In this document: positions 36,446 to 45,401 of the stretch, piece by piece
Layout: the number at the start of each line of letters is the position of its first letter
How positions within the stretch are numbered: the first letter of the stretch is position 1
NCBI GenBank assembly: GCA_020635395.1
Contig: JACJZV010000002.1
Span: forward strand, 682,001-746,000
Length of the DNA stretch: 64,000 nt
Direction of reading: 5' to 3'
Source of the DNA: Flavobacteriales bacterium
Lineage (GTDB): Bacteria; Bacteroidota; Bacteroidia; NS11-12g; UBA9320
The notes under the pieces: model-generated
What the model was told of the DNA's origin: nothing
Seen by the model: the letters and a program-made list of their open reading frames with translations, nothing else
The model's database searches: none
Translations under genes and position numbers: made by a program

Positions 36446-38212
36446 ATGCAAGGAGGAGAATTTTTAATAAAAGATCAAAAAGCAAACGAGGTTTTTATAC
36501 CTGAACAGCTTAATGAGGAACAATTGATGTTCCGCAGCATGACCATTGATTTTGTAGAACAAAAAATTTGGCCGATTGTAGCCAAAATAGATAAGCAGTT
36601 GCAAAATCCGGAACTCATTCCCGGCCTGTTAGACGAAATTGGTCAATTAGGTATTTTGGGAGCCGGAGTGCCCGAAGAATATGGGGGCATGGGCGTTGAT
36701 TTTAACACCGAAACCGTGTTGAGCGAGGAGCTTGGCAAATCTCTTTCGTTTGGTGTGGCAGTGGCCGCCCACACGGGTATTGGCACCTTGCCAATTCTTT
36801 ATTTTGGCACCGAAGAGCAAAAACAAAAATACTTGCCCAAACTTGCCAGCGGGGAGTTGAAAGCCAGTTATTGTCTTACCGAACCGGGCAGTGGGTCGGA
36901 TGCATTGGCGGCAAAAACAAAAGCTGTTTTGGATGGAGACCAATGGGTGCTAAACGGTCAAAAAATGTGGATTACCAATGCCGGATTTGCTGATTTATAC
37001 ATCGTTTTTGCCCAAGTGGATGGCGACAAATTCACTGGCTTTATAGTAGAAAGAAACACCCCAGGATTGACTCTGGGAGACGAAGAAATAAAACTCGGAA
37101 TTAAGGGTTCAAGCACCCGTCAGGTGTTTTTCGAAAATGTGCGAATACCAAAAGAAAACTTACTTGGCGAAATAAGTAAAGGACACAAAATTGCCTTCAA
37201 CGTGCTGAATATAGGCAGGTTTAAATTGGGTGCAATGGTAATGGGAGGTTGCAAAAAATCCATTGACATTGCCATAAATTATGCCAACGAACGCCAACAA
37301 TTCGGACAACCCATCTCCCAATTTGGAGCCATCCAACACAAGTTGGCCGAAATGGCCATAAAGGCTTATGTCACCGAATCGGCTACCTACCGCTTGGCCG
37401 ACTTGATAACCAATAAAATTGAAGAACTTAAAAAAGAAGGTCTTAGCAAGGCAGAAGCCAAATTGAGGGCAGCCGAGGAATACAATATTGAATGTGCCAT
37501 TCTTAAAGTGTTGGGCAGCGAATCGCTTGATTTTGTGATTGACGAAGCAGTGCAAATTTTTGGTGGAACGGGCTACAGCGAAGAATATCCTGTGGCACGT
37601 ATGTATCGCGACTCGCGGATTAACCGGATTTTTGAGGGTACAAACGAAATTAATCGAATGTTGGCCGTTGGTCAGGTGCTAAAAAAAGCCCTAAAAGGAG
37701 AACTTGATTTGATGACTCCTGCTATGAAAATTCAGGAAGAATTGATGTCTATTCCCGATTTTGGCGATGACGATGAGTCTGAATTATTCTTTGCCGAGAA
37801 AAAAGCCATCTCCAATGCCAAAAAAGCCATTTTAATGGCAGCTGGTGCAGCGGCACAAAAGTTTTTGATGGAACTGGAAAAACAGCAGGAAATTTTAATG
37901 AATTTAGCCGACATGGCCATCGAAATTTTTACTGCCGAAAGTGCCCTGTTGCGGACAGAAAAATTAATTTCCATGCGGGGTAAAGAGGCCGCAAACCTTC
38001 ATGTATTGATGGCAAAAACGTATTTGAACGATGCCTTAGAACGAATTTATTTAGCTGGAAAACACGCACTTTGTGGTTTTGCCGAAGGCGACGAACTGCG
38101 AATGATGTTGATTGGTATGAAACGGTTTACGAAATACGAACCTTTTAACACCATAGCCGCCCGAAAAGCCATTGCCGCCAAAATTGTGGAGGAGAATAAG
38201 TATCCGTTTTAA
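36446..38212 (+). CDS. Acyl-CoA dehydrogenase
   Basis: 588 residues, longer than the ~380 of short-chain enzymes because of a C-terminal extension (about 410-588), as in very-long-chain type enzymes. Domains in order: N-terminal helical (about 20-130), the middle beta domain with Y-C-L-T-E-P-G-S-G-S-D-A and W-I-T-N-A-G, and the C-terminal helical domain with R-Q-Q-F-G-Q-P-I, Q-I-F-G-G-T-G-Y and F-E-G-T-N-E-I, where the family's catalytic Glu is found. FAD-dependent first step of fatty acid beta-oxidation in the cytoplasm. It lies 12 nt before the hydroxyacyl-CoA dehydrogenase/enoyl-CoA hydratase gene, forming a two-gene operon. Confidence 0.95.
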   Translation: MQGGEFLIKDQKANEVFIPEQLNEEQLMFRSMTIDFVEQKIWPIVAKIDKQLQNPELIPGLLDEIGQLGILGAGVPEEYGGMGVDFNTETVLSEELGKSLSFGVAVAAHTGIGTLPILYFGTEEQKQKYLPKLASGELKASYCLTEPGSGSDALAAKTKAVLDGDQWVLNGQKMWITNAGFADLYIVFAQVDGDKFTGFIVERNTPGLTLGDEEIKLGIKGSSTRQVFFENVRIPKENLLGEISKGHKIAFNVLNIGRFKLGAMVMGGCKKSIDIAINYANERQQFGQPISQFGAIQHKLAEMAIKAYVTESATYRLADLITNKIEELKKEGLSKAEAKLRAAEEYNIECAILKVLGSESLDFVIDEAVQIFGGTGYSEEYPVARMYRDSRINRIFEGTNEINRMLAVGQVLKKALKGELDLMTPAMKIQEELMSIPDFGDDDESELFFAEKKAISNAKKAILMAAGAAAQKFLMELEKQQEILMNLADMAIEIFTAESALLRTEKLISMRGKEAANLHVLMAKTYLNDALERIYLAGKHALCGFAEGDELRMMLIGMKRFTKYEPFNTIAARKAIAAKIVEENKYPF

Positions 38213-38224
38213 GAAAATTGTATT

Positions 38225-40633
38225 ATGGATATTTTAGAAGCAACTAAAAGAAAAATAAAAGCCGTTGCCGTTCTTGGTTCCGGCGTTATGGGCAGCAGGC
38301 TGGCTTGTCATTTTGCCAATATTGGGTTAAAAGTTTTTTTGCTCGATATTGTTCCGTTTGATTTATCAGATGAGGAAAAAAACAACCCGAAAGCTCGTAA
38401 TCGCATTGTAGAATCATCATTGGCAGCCGCCCTAAAATCGAACCCATCTCCTGTTTATAATACCAATGTGGCCAAACGCATCAGCACTGGAAACTTTGAC
38501 GACAATATGCATTGGATTGCCCAATGCGACTGGATTTTGGAGGCAGTTGTCGAGAATTTGAAAATAAAAAACGAGGTTTTTGAAAAGGTAGAAAAACACC
38601 GAAAACCCGGTACGTTGATTACCAGCAACACCAGTGGTATTCCCATTTCGATGATGCTTCAACAGCGGTCGGAAGATTTTCAGGCTCACTTTTGCGGAAC
38701 ACATTTTTTCAACCCTCCCCGCTATTTGCGGTTGTTAGAAATTATTCCTTCGGAAAAAACCCATCCGGAGGTAACCCAATTTTTGATGCACTACGGTGAT
38801 TTGTTTTTGGGCAAAAAAACCGTTTTATGCAAAGACGCTCCGGCGTTTATTGCCAACCGAATTGGCGTTTTTAGCATCATGGCCATTTTTCATTTGATGC
38901 AACAAATGGATATGACCATTGAGGAAGTGGATGCCGTGACCGGACCTGTTTCGGGCAGACCCAAATCGGCAACGTTTAGAACCTCCGACCTTGTGGGTCT
39001 TGACACGCTGGTAAAAGTGGCCACCGGAGTAGCTCAAAATTGTCCGAATGACGAAGCAAAGGATTTGTTTAACATTCCTGAATTTCTTCAAAAACTAATT
39101 GAAAACAACTGGTTGGGCGACAAAACCGGACAAGGTTTTTACAAAAAATCGAAAGATGCCAACGGAACCACCGTTATTGAAGTTCTCGATTTAAAAACCT
39201 TTGAATACAAGCCACAAACCAAACCTCGGTTTGAATCAATTGGTGCTGCCAGAAAAGCAGATAGCGTAAAGCATCGCATTAAAATTTTGGCCAAAGCAAA
39301 TGACAAGGCCTCTGGTTTTTTGAAAACCCTGAACCAACAGGTTTTGGCTTATTCCAGCAACCGCATTCCGGAAATTGCCGACCATTTATATCAAATTGAC
39401 GATGCCATGCGTGCCGGATTTGGATGGGAACTCGGCCCTTTTGAAACATGGGAAACGCTTGGGGTTAGAACCGTTTTTGATGCTATGAAATCGGCGGGCG
39501 TTACGCCCAACGGTTGGGTAGAGGAAATGTTAGACTTGGGTTTCGAAAACTTCTACAAAACCGAAAACGGAGCTCGTTATTTTTACGATATTCAAACCAA
39601 AAATTACCAAATTATTCCCGGTTCGGAAGAAAATATAGTGTTGGACAATTATCGGTCGAACAAGCTGGTGTGGGGCAATAAAGGGGCTAGTTTGCACGAC
39701 ATTGGAGATGGCGTTTTATGCCTTGAGTTTCACACAAAAATGAATGCCATTGGCTCCGAAATTTTGCAGGGCATAAACAAATCTATCGACATTGCCGAGC
39801 AAGATGGTTGGCGAGGATTGGTTATTGGCAATGACGCTCCCAATTTTTCGGCGGGAGCCAATTTGGCCATGATGCTGATGTTGGCCATCGAGCAAGAATA
39901 TGATGAACTGAATATGGCCATTCGCTATTTTCAAAACACCGTAATGCGACTGCGATATTCAGCCATTCCCGTGGTGATGGCTCCGCACGGCATGACCCTG
40001 GGTGGTGGTTGCGAAATGAGTTTGCATGCCGATAGCACCGTGGCAGCCGCCGAAACATACATTGGTTTGGTTGAGTTTGGTGCAGGACTCATTCCCGGAG
40101 GTGGCGGCACCAAAGAGTTTGTGGTGCGGGCATCTGACAGTTTTTATAATGGCGACCCTCAGTTGCCAACATTGCAAGAGCGATTTACCACCATTGCCAC
40201 CGCCAAGGTGGCCACATCGGGCTATGAGGCATTTGATATTGGCGTGTTGCATCGCGACAAGGATGAGGTAGTAATCAATCAACAAAGGTTGATAGCCGAG
40301 GCCAAACGAAAAGTTCTTGAATTGGATGCCGAAGGCTATGTTATGAAACCACAACGCGAAGATATTTTGGTATTGGGAAAAACGGCTTTAGGAACACTCT
40401 ATGCCGGAATAGAAGCCTTTGGCGTGAGCGGTTTTGCCACTCCGCACGACCAAAAAATGGCTCGAAAACTGGCCTTTGTTATGGCCGGAGGCGATTTATC
40501 GCAGCCCACCCACGTTTCGGAACAATATTTATTGGATTTAGAGCGGGAAGCCTTCCTCTCTCTTTTGGGCGAACGAAAAACCTTAGAACGTATCCAACAC
40601 ATTTTAAAAACTGGAAAACCGCTGAGGAATTAG
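38225..40633 (+). CDS. Bifunctional 3-hydroxyacyl-CoA dehydrogenase / enoyl-CoA hydratase
   Basis: 802 residues. The N-terminal NAD-binding domain has G-S-G-V-M-G-S-R-L-A (about 18-27), followed by the 3HCDH body with S-N-T-S-G-I-P and H-F-F-N-P-P-R-Y. The C-terminal crotonase domain (about 500-720) contains the oxyanion-hole region F-S-A-G-A-N-L and G-G-G-C-E-M-S-L-H-A-D and the family G-L-I-P-G-G-G-G-T-K-E. The order (dehydrogenase first, hydratase second) is that of the FadB-like proteins found in Bacteroidota, reverse of E. coli FadB. It catalyses steps two and three of beta-oxidation. The usual neighbouring thiolase is not present downstream; the cassette region starts instead. Confidence 0.94.
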   Translation: MDILEATKRKIKAVAVLGSGVMGSRLACHFANIGLKVFLLDIVPFDLSDEEKNNPKARNRIVESSLAAALKSNPSPVYNTNVAKRISTGNFDDNMHWIAQCDWILEAVVENLKIKNEVFEKVEKHRKPGTLITSNTSGIPISMMLQQRSEDFQAHFCGTHFFNPPRYLRLLEIIPSEKTHPEVTQFLMHYGDLFLGKKTVLCKDAPAFIANRIGVFSIMAIFHLMQQMDMTIEEVDAVTGPVSGRPKSATFRTSDLVGLDTLVKVATGVAQNCPNDEAKDLFNIPEFLQKLIENNWLGDKTGQGFYKKSKDANGTTVIEVLDLKTFEYKPQTKPRFESIGAARKADSVKHRIKILAKANDKASGFLKTLNQQVLAYSSNRIPEIADHLYQIDDAMRAGFGWELGPFETWETLGVRTVFDAMKSAGVTPNGWVEEMLDLGFENFYKTENGARYFYDIQTKNYQIIPGSEENIVLDNYRSNKLVWGNKGASLHDIGDGVLCLEFHTKMNAIGSEILQGINKSIDIAEQDGWRGLVIGNDAPNFSAGANLAMMLMLAIEQEYDELNMAIRYFQNTVMRLRYSAIPVVMAPHGMTLGGGCEMSLHADSTVAAAETYIGLVEFGAGLIPGGGGTKEFVVRASDSFYNGDPQLPTLQERFTTIATAKVATSGYEAFDIGVLHRDKDEVVINQQRLIAEAKRKVLELDAEGYVMKPQREDILVLGKTALGTLYAGIEAFGVSGFATPHDQKMARKLAFVMAGGDLSQPTHVSEQYLLDLEREAFLSLLGERKTLERIQHILKTGKPLRN

Positions 40634-40767
40634 GTGGCTTTTCGTTGATGATTCTACCCTTGAAGGTTTATTGGCAAGTTTTATTAATATTTGTATGAAA
40701 TAATTATGCCTTCTTCAACTTCCTATTCTTTTATATCTCGCAACGAACATAAAATGCTCGATTCGTG

Positions 40768-40833
40768 TGCTGTACATAATGAAAATATGCACAATAGGGT
40801 GTTTGTATTGGGCATATACGGATGTTGTGTGCA
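40768..40833 (+). repeat. attC-like imperfect palindrome (site A)
   Basis: Inner stem: 40785-40796 (ATATGCACAATA) pairs with 40806-40817 with one mismatch, leaving a 9-nt loop. An outer, less perfect helix extends to TGC at the left and GTTGTGTGCA (40824-40833) at the right. The last 10 bases are the exact inverse of TGCACACAAC (41497-41506) just after the next gene. Length (~66 nt), imperfect pairing and position between genes resemble an integron attC site. Confidence 0.5.
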
Positions 40834-40855
40834 ATATTAAAACGTCGAACATATT

Positions 40856-41485
40856 ATGATTATAGGAATATTAAGTGGACTAATTTTAATTACAATTCTT
40901 GGAGTGATTCTAATGAAGAATAAGCTCGCAAAAGGAATAATGATAGCCTTTAGTATAATCCTTATTCTAGTTACAGGCGGACTAATTTTTTTGAATTATT
41001 TTATAAGTGCACTTGCACCTCCAAAAGTGAAAATTACGACAAATTACATTTCAACTAATAATGACTTTATTAACGGAGTGACAATTGAAATAATAAAGGT
41101 TGACTCTATTGGGAGCGAAAATTATCCCGTAAAATATACTGTGACTTATTTGACAAGTTGCCACATCGTCCATCCTGAAGGAAAGCCGCCAAATCCACCT
41201 GACAAAATATATTTTAGTAGAGAAGGTAAATACTGGTGGACAGAAGAAAACGTAAATATTCATTTTATTCATAAAGGATTATCAAGAAAAACAACTGATT
41301 CAAAACACAGACCAGTTAGGAGCATGGGTGGAACGAAATTAAAGACTTGTCCGTTAAAATTTGAGAAAGAAAAGTGGTACTATATTACTATCGGAGACCC
41401 AAAGGTGACAGGAATATTTTTTTACATTGACAAGAATGGAAAAGAGAAACAGTATTATTTAACAAGTGGCATTTCTCCAATATGA
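40856..41485 (+). CDS. Cassette-borne membrane protein of unknown function
   Basis: 209 residues with two hydrophobic helices at about 2-20 and 26-50, then a soluble domain with Cys103 and Cys160 (approximate positions), Trp-rich stretches (K-Y-W-W-T-E-E-N) and a C-terminal beta-rich tail. No family recognised. Base composition is more AT-rich than that of the upstream beta-oxidation genes. It is flanked by a perfect 10-bp inverted repeat (40824-40833 and 41497-41506), with 22 nt before the start and 11 nt after the stop, consistent with a gene cassette. Confidence 0.7.
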   Translation: MIIGILSGLILITILGVILMKNKLAKGIMIAFSIILILVTGGLIFLNYFISALAPPKVKITTNYISTNNDFINGVTIEIIKVDSIGSENYPVKYTVTYLTSCHIVHPEGKPPNPPDKIYFSREGKYWWTEENVNIHFIHKGLSRKTTDSKHRPVRSMGGTKLKTCPLKFEKEKWYYITIGDPKVTGIFFYIDKNGKEKQYYLTSGISPI

Positions 41486-41496
41486 CAGAAAAATAC

Positions 41497-41846
41497 TGCA
41501 CACAACAAAAGTAGCTGTTGCACAACTACCCTCAACGCTATTTTAGATTTTTACCTCAAAAACAAAACACAATTAACTCACTGATAATAAGAAGATTAAA
41601 ATTACAGCTTTTTTGAAATAGTTGAAAAATAGAGTTACTTTTGAGTTGTGCAACAGGCACAAAAGCTATATGTAATGCGGGGTTCGGTGGGTAATTCAAT
41701 CGCAGTTCTTCGTTGCAACACCGCCAATTCGTCTTTGACGATTTGGCTATAAAAACAATAATATGAATGAACGAATTGGCTCAGTGGCACCCTGACAGTG
41801 AAGCATTTCAAAGTCCCGCACTCCACATAGCCCAACCGTTATCAGC
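41497..41846. repeat. Composite palindromic intercassette region (site B)
   Basis: 350 nt without a credible gene. It starts with TGCACACAAC and ends with GTTATCAGC, each the inverse of the sequence bordering the neighbouring cassette. Inside are two nested elements. A 13-bp inverted repeat lies at 41515-41527 / 41644-41656. A long imperfect hairpin has outer arms at 41664-41680 and 41815-41831 (GCTATATGTAATGCGGG against CCCGCACTCCACATAGC) and a perfect 10-bp inner stem at 41723-41732 / 41771-41780. An open frame on the minus strand here is a by-product of the palindrome. Confidence 0.6.
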
Positions 41847-41861
41847 AAATGAAGAAGATAA

Positions 41862-43343
41862 ATGGCAATAGAATTAAATCCATATCATAAAATTGAGAAT
41901 CAGAATTTTATTTCTGAAGAGATAAGAATTACACCAGAAGTTTTTGAAAACATCACATTCATTAATGGGAAAATGGTGCTTTCATTTGAGAACTGCAATT
42001 TCAAAGAAATATCAATTTTTAATGACACAGATATTGATTTTAAAGACATTTCAATCTCCTTCACTTATTGTCTTATTAATAGAATCAAAATTAGAGAAAT
42101 AAAGACTGAACAAATCAATCTTCATTTTCATGGGTGTATAATTGAAGGAAACATTGATAATGGCACAATAAGAAACGTAAGTTTAAACAATTGTATAATC
42201 CCAAGTCTTTTTCTTCAAAATTTAAATCTTGTCGAAATATCATTCACAGAAGAAAATATCTTCATTAGAAAATGGATAGCACTATGCAGACGAACTGATT
42301 TCAAAAATATAAATGATGTATTGGGTTTTAAACAATCGATATACATTAATCACGTAAAAAAGGTATTCATTCGAAAAAACCACAATAAGACAAAAAGGAC
42401 AGGAATAAAAAGAGATGACTATCGGCGAGATATGATAAAATTCTCCTTAAGCAAAGAGCAAAAAAAACAACTAAATATCAATGTCAGCATCGACTTCTCA
42501 AAACAAACAGATGAATTATTAACTATAAACGATAGTATACTAAATTCTTTGTCATTAACTGGAACTGCAGAAGGTAAGGTCACTATAGAAAATACAAGAA
42601 TAAACAACATTTATATCCATGACTACAATTCACTAAATGAGACATTTTTATATAACATTTCACCTTACTTAAAAGCATCAAAATTTGAAATTAGAAAATC
42701 TAACATGGACAACACTTGGTTTGACAATATCGATTTCAATAGTTACAAAATACTATCCTTTTATAGAACAAGATTTGCAAAGGCATCATTTACATCGTGT
42801 AACTTCCCATCGGACAATTTGACATTTGAAAAATTCAAAACTCTCAAAAACATTCACTATCCGGACCAAAAACCACAAAACTATTTCAAAGATCAATATG
42901 AGACATTTCTCCAACTTCGTAAATCATTGGAAAATAGTGGAAATTACTATGAAGCTCAAAAACTCGGAGCAATTTCCAAAGAATCACTAAGAAAAATAGC
43001 AGGTTTATCTTATTGGGATAAATTTATTCTTTGGGTAAGTAGATATTCTAATAACCACGGATTATCAATCAAAGGACCTTTTGTATGTATATTAATTTTC
43101 TCTATAATTTTTTATATTATCTATTTGATGAGCTTAGGAAGAATATTTATTAGTACAAATTTTGATTGGAATTTAGTTGGATACTATTTTTCATTTTTAG
43201 ATTTGACTCATAAAAAGGATTTTCTTGTGCCTAAGACAGAATTAAATGGTTGGTCAGTAACAATGGATTTTTTGAATAAAGTTATAGTTGGTTTTTTTAT
43301 TTTTCAATTTATTTCGGCATTTAGAAAATATTATAAAAAGTAG
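41862..43343 (+). CDS. Cassette-borne beta-helix/pentapeptide-like membrane protein
   Basis: 493 residues, very AT-rich (long Asn/Lys/Ile runs). Residues about 30-150 and 205-320 show degenerate five-residue periodicity with Asn, Cys and Phe (F-E-N-C-N-F-K-E-I-S-I-F-N-D-T-D, then F-Y-R-T-R-F-A-K-A-S-F-T-S-C-N-F), suggesting a right-handed beta-helix. A helical segment follows (Y-E-T-F-L-Q-L-R-K-S-L-E-N-S-G-N-Y-Y-E-A-Q-K-L), a block common in pentapeptide proteins fused to membrane domains, then two C-terminal membrane helices (about 408-425 and 470-485). Function unknown. Flanked by the inverted pair GTTATCAGC (41838-41846) and GCTGATAAC (43349-43357). Confidence 0.7.
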   Translation: MAIELNPYHKIENQNFISEEIRITPEVFENITFINGKMVLSFENCNFKEISIFNDTDIDFKDISISFTYCLINRIKIREIKTEQINLHFHGCIIEGNIDNGTIRNVSLNNCIIPSLFLQNLNLVEISFTEENIFIRKWIALCRRTDFKNINDVLGFKQSIYINHVKKVFIRKNHNKTKRTGIKRDDYRRDMIKFSLSKEQKKQLNINVSIDFSKQTDELLTINDSILNSLSLTGTAEGKVTIENTRINNIYIHDYNSLNETFLYNISPYLKASKFEIRKSNMDNTWFDNIDFNSYKILSFYRTRFAKASFTSCNFPSDNLTFEKFKTLKNIHYPDQKPQNYFKDQYETFLQLRKSLENSGNYYEAQKLGAISKESLRKIAGLSYWDKFILWVSRYSNNHGLSIKGPFVCILIFSIIFYIIYLMSLGRIFISTNFDWNLVGYYFSFLDLTHKKDFLVPKTELNGWSVTMDFLNKVIVGFFIFQFISAFRKYYKK

Positions 43344-43348
43344 CACCA

Positions 43349-43417
43349 GCTGATAACAATAGATAAGAAGTAATAGCTTCTTCGTCGCTACTACTCTTAT
43401 CATCATCCGTTATAAGC
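43349..43417 (+). repeat. attC-like imperfect palindrome (site C)
   Basis: 69 nt between two cassette genes. Left arm 43349-43377 (starts GCTGATAAC, ends GTAATAGC) pairs with right arm 43387-43417 (starts GCTACTAC, ends GTTATAAGC), leaving a 9-nt loop and several unpaired bases. AAC near the left end and GTT near the right end mimic the R-box cores of attC. The hairpin begins 5 nt after one stop codon and ends 9 nt before the next ATG. Confidence 0.55.
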
Positions 43418-43426
43418 CATAAAAGA

Positions 43427-43951
43427 ATGTCAAAATCAATTAAGATAGCACTTTATTTTTTTGTTCTCTTGGAGTTTCTTCATCTTGGCGGAATTTTTAT
43501 ATTGAAAAAAATACCAATATATGGGCCGACGGATTTCAAAGATGTTTTTGTGATACCCCTTGTATTGTCAATAGGTTATTATTTCTTGCTTTTAGTTAAG
43601 TGGAAAATCAACAAGGGAGTGCTTTTAGGAACATTGCATATAGTGCTTTGGTCAACCATCTTAATTATCAGCTACATATCTACAAAACCTAAGAATTGCA
43701 TTGACTGTGAGTCAGCTGAATGGTTTCTGGAAGGGATAACGGGACTTATTTGCTCACTATTCTTAATCTTAAAACATTCAATTTCTCAAATATCGATGGG
43801 GTCGGAAGCTAAATATGCAGTGGAAACCTTCCTGATTAATCTTCTCTTAGTCGGGTTCTACCTATATATTATTGCAAACCTTGCAAAATATATTGAATTA
43901 AAAATCAATATTCACTTCCTTACAGAAAATAAGGGCACAAACTCTAAGTAG
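43427..43951 (+). CDS. Cassette-borne integral membrane protein of unknown function
   Basis: 174 residues with five or so hydrophobic segments (about 6-24, 38-58, 64-84, 103-118, 134-155) and a short soluble loop C-I-D-C-E-S-A-E-W-F. No family recognised. It starts 9 nt after palindromic site C and is AT-rich like the other cassette genes. No matching palindrome is obvious after its stop. Confidence 0.65.
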   Translation: MSKSIKIALYFFVLLEFLHLGGIFILKKIPIYGPTDFKDVFVIPLVLSIGYYFLLLVKWKINKGVLLGTLHIVLWSTILIISYISTKPKNCIDCESAEWFLEGITGLICSLFLILKHSISQISMGSEAKYAVETFLINLLLVGFYLYIIANLAKYIELKINIHFLTENKGTNSK

Positions 43952-44143
43952 AAATTGAAGGTAAAATAAAATTGCTCTAATCAAGTAGGCGGCTCTCGCC
44001 ATAAATGAGGTGAATAAACCTCTCGCACCATCTTATCCGAGCTTCCTCCCCAGGCGAACAAGTGCAGCTTGCACCTTTCTTTGTGCAACGGGTGGCTAAA
44101 AATTTTTCGACAAACCACTGATATTATCATTACCCTTGCCGAA
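43952..44143. other. Gene-free stretch with short hairpins
   Basis: 192 nt between the last cassette gene and fic, which is read towards it. It contains three small hairpins: GGCGGCTCTCGCC, GAGGTgaataaACCTC and GTGCAgctTGCAC. No ORF or T-tract terminator is convincing. It may be the remnant of another intercassette site. Confidence 0.35.
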
Positions 44144-45286
44144 CTAAAACTTAAACAACTTCAAATATTGGTCAAACACAAATATTCGATTTCGGTTTTG
44201 CCCGGTCATTTCTTCAAGAATAGAGGCTTGAACAAAATCGTTTACCATATCGTTGGCGGCTTTATAACTCAAACCCAACAATGTCTGAACTTGAGTTACT
44301 TGAATTATTGGGTTTTTAAAAAGTTGATGCAACAGCAGGTTTGCATTCGCTGCTTTTTTGCCAAACTGTTTTGGCAGTCCTATTTCTAAACTTGTTTTTA
44401 GCAAAAGTATTGACGAAAGCGTTTCTGTTGCGTTTTCTGCAGTTTCTGCCACCCCGACCAAAAAATATTTAAGCCACTGAATCATATCATTTTTGGTTCG
44501 CACAAATGTGAGATTGTCGTAGTACAAACCTTTGTTTTTTTCGAAATATGCTGAGAGATACAGCAGTGGTTTTTCTAAAATTTTTTGTTCTATTAAAAAT
44601 AGGGTAATGAGCAATCGGCCAATCCGCCCGTTTCCGTCTATAAAAGGGTGGATGGTTTCAAACTGATAATGAGCAATTCCAATTTTTATCAATGCGGCAA
44701 TTTGATTTTCGTCGTTGTTCAAAAATTTCTCTAAATCACCCATTAACTCTGGTATCAAATCCTGACTTGGAGGAATAAATACCGCATCTAACAAGCTGCT
44801 GCCGCCAATCCAATTTTGACTGCTTCGGTATTCTCCTGGCATTTTATTTTCACCTCTTACGCTGGTAAGAAGGCTTTTATGAGTTTGTTTAATAAGCCGA
44901 GAAGAAAGCGGAAGACTGCTTAGTTCTTCAATTGCCTGATTCATGGCTTGTATATAGTTGTTTACTTCTCGCCAGTCATTTTTTCTTTCGGGTGCGATAT
45001 CATTTTCATCCAATAAGGCTTCGTCCATTTGTGTTTGAGTACCCTCTATTCTGCTTGAAACCACGGCCTCTTTGGTAACGTGCAGTTGGATAAACAAGTC
45101 AATATTCGGAACTAACCTTGCAAAAGAGTTAAGCTCCCCCAATTTAATTGCAGCCTTTTCAAGTAATGTGTTTATTGTTTGATTTTCCCATTTCCAAGAA
45201 TTGTTTATAAGAGATGGTGCAAAAAAACGATACCCTGTAGGATGCTTTTGATACAATCCGGCATGAAAATTCTCTAATACAATCAT
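44144..45286 (-). CDS. Fic-family AMPylase-type protein with inhibitory motif and C-terminal winged helix
   Basis: 380 residues from the ATG at 45286; the open frame to 45316 would run toward the operator region. N-terminal Fic_N segment with S-S-R-I-E-G, the [S/T]xxxE[G/N] inhibitory helix whose Glu81 blocks ATP in class II Fic proteins. Active-site loop I-H-P-F-I-D-G-N-G-R-I-G-R with catalytic His213. The C-terminal ~60 residues (V-Q-T-L-L-G-L-S-Y-K-A-A-N-D-M-V-N-D-F-V ... N-R-I-F-V-F-D-Q-Y) read as a winged helix-turn-helix. It should transfer AMP to a protein and be self-inhibited. The DNA-binding end plus two palindromes upstream suggest autoregulation. Confidence 0.9.
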   Translation of the reverse strand: MIVLENFHAGLYQKHPTGYRFFAPSLINNSWKWENQTINTLLEKAAIKLGELNSFARLVPNIDLFIQLHVTKEAVVSSRIEGTQTQMDEALLDENDIAPERKNDWREVNNYIQAMNQAIEELSSLPLSSRLIKQTHKSLLTSVRGENKMPGEYRSSQNWIGGSSLLDAVFIPPSQDLIPELMGDLEKFLNNDENQIAALIKIGIAHYQFETIHPFIDGNGRIGRLLITLFLIEQKILEKPLLYLSAYFEKNKGLYYDNLTFVRTKNDMIQWLKYFLVGVAETAENATETLSSILLLKTSLEIGLPKQFGKKAANANLLLHQLFKNPIIQVTQVQTLLGLSYKAANDMVNDFVQASILEEMTGQNRNRIFVFDQYLKLFKF

Positions 45287-45327
45287 TTTGCTTCCAAGAT
45301 TGGAGCAAAGTAACATAAAAATTTTTA

Positions 45328-45358
45328 TATTTTACTTTAAGCCCATCAAAGTAAAATA
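45328..45358. promoter_or_regulatory. Fic operator palindrome 1
   Basis: Perfect 11-bp arms TATTTTACTTT (45328-45338) and AAAGTAAAATA (45348-45358) around a 9-nt spacer, 42 nt upstream of the fic ATG. Same arm sequence and spacer as palindrome 2. Confidence 0.6.
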
Positions 45359-45366
45359 AGAATTTT

Positions 45367-45401
45367 TATATTTTACTTTAGTAGCATAAAAGTAAAATAT
45401 A
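45367..45401. promoter_or_regulatory. Fic operator palindrome 2
   Basis: Perfect 13-bp arms TATATTTTACTTT (45367-45379) and AAAGTAAAATATA (45389-45401) around a 9-nt spacer. Its centre is 41 bp from that of palindrome 1, close to four helical turns, so both sites face the same side of the DNA. Confidence 0.6.

Noticed and set aside
41635..41835. 66-residue ORF on the minus strand between cassette genes
   Set aside because: It coincides with the long imperfect palindrome, has no signal or domain, and its codons mirror the stem arms. I treat the region as a repeat.
44069..44389. 106-residue plus-strand ORF opposite the fic 3' end
   Set aside because: Antisense to a clear Fic coding region, with no promoter or family features.
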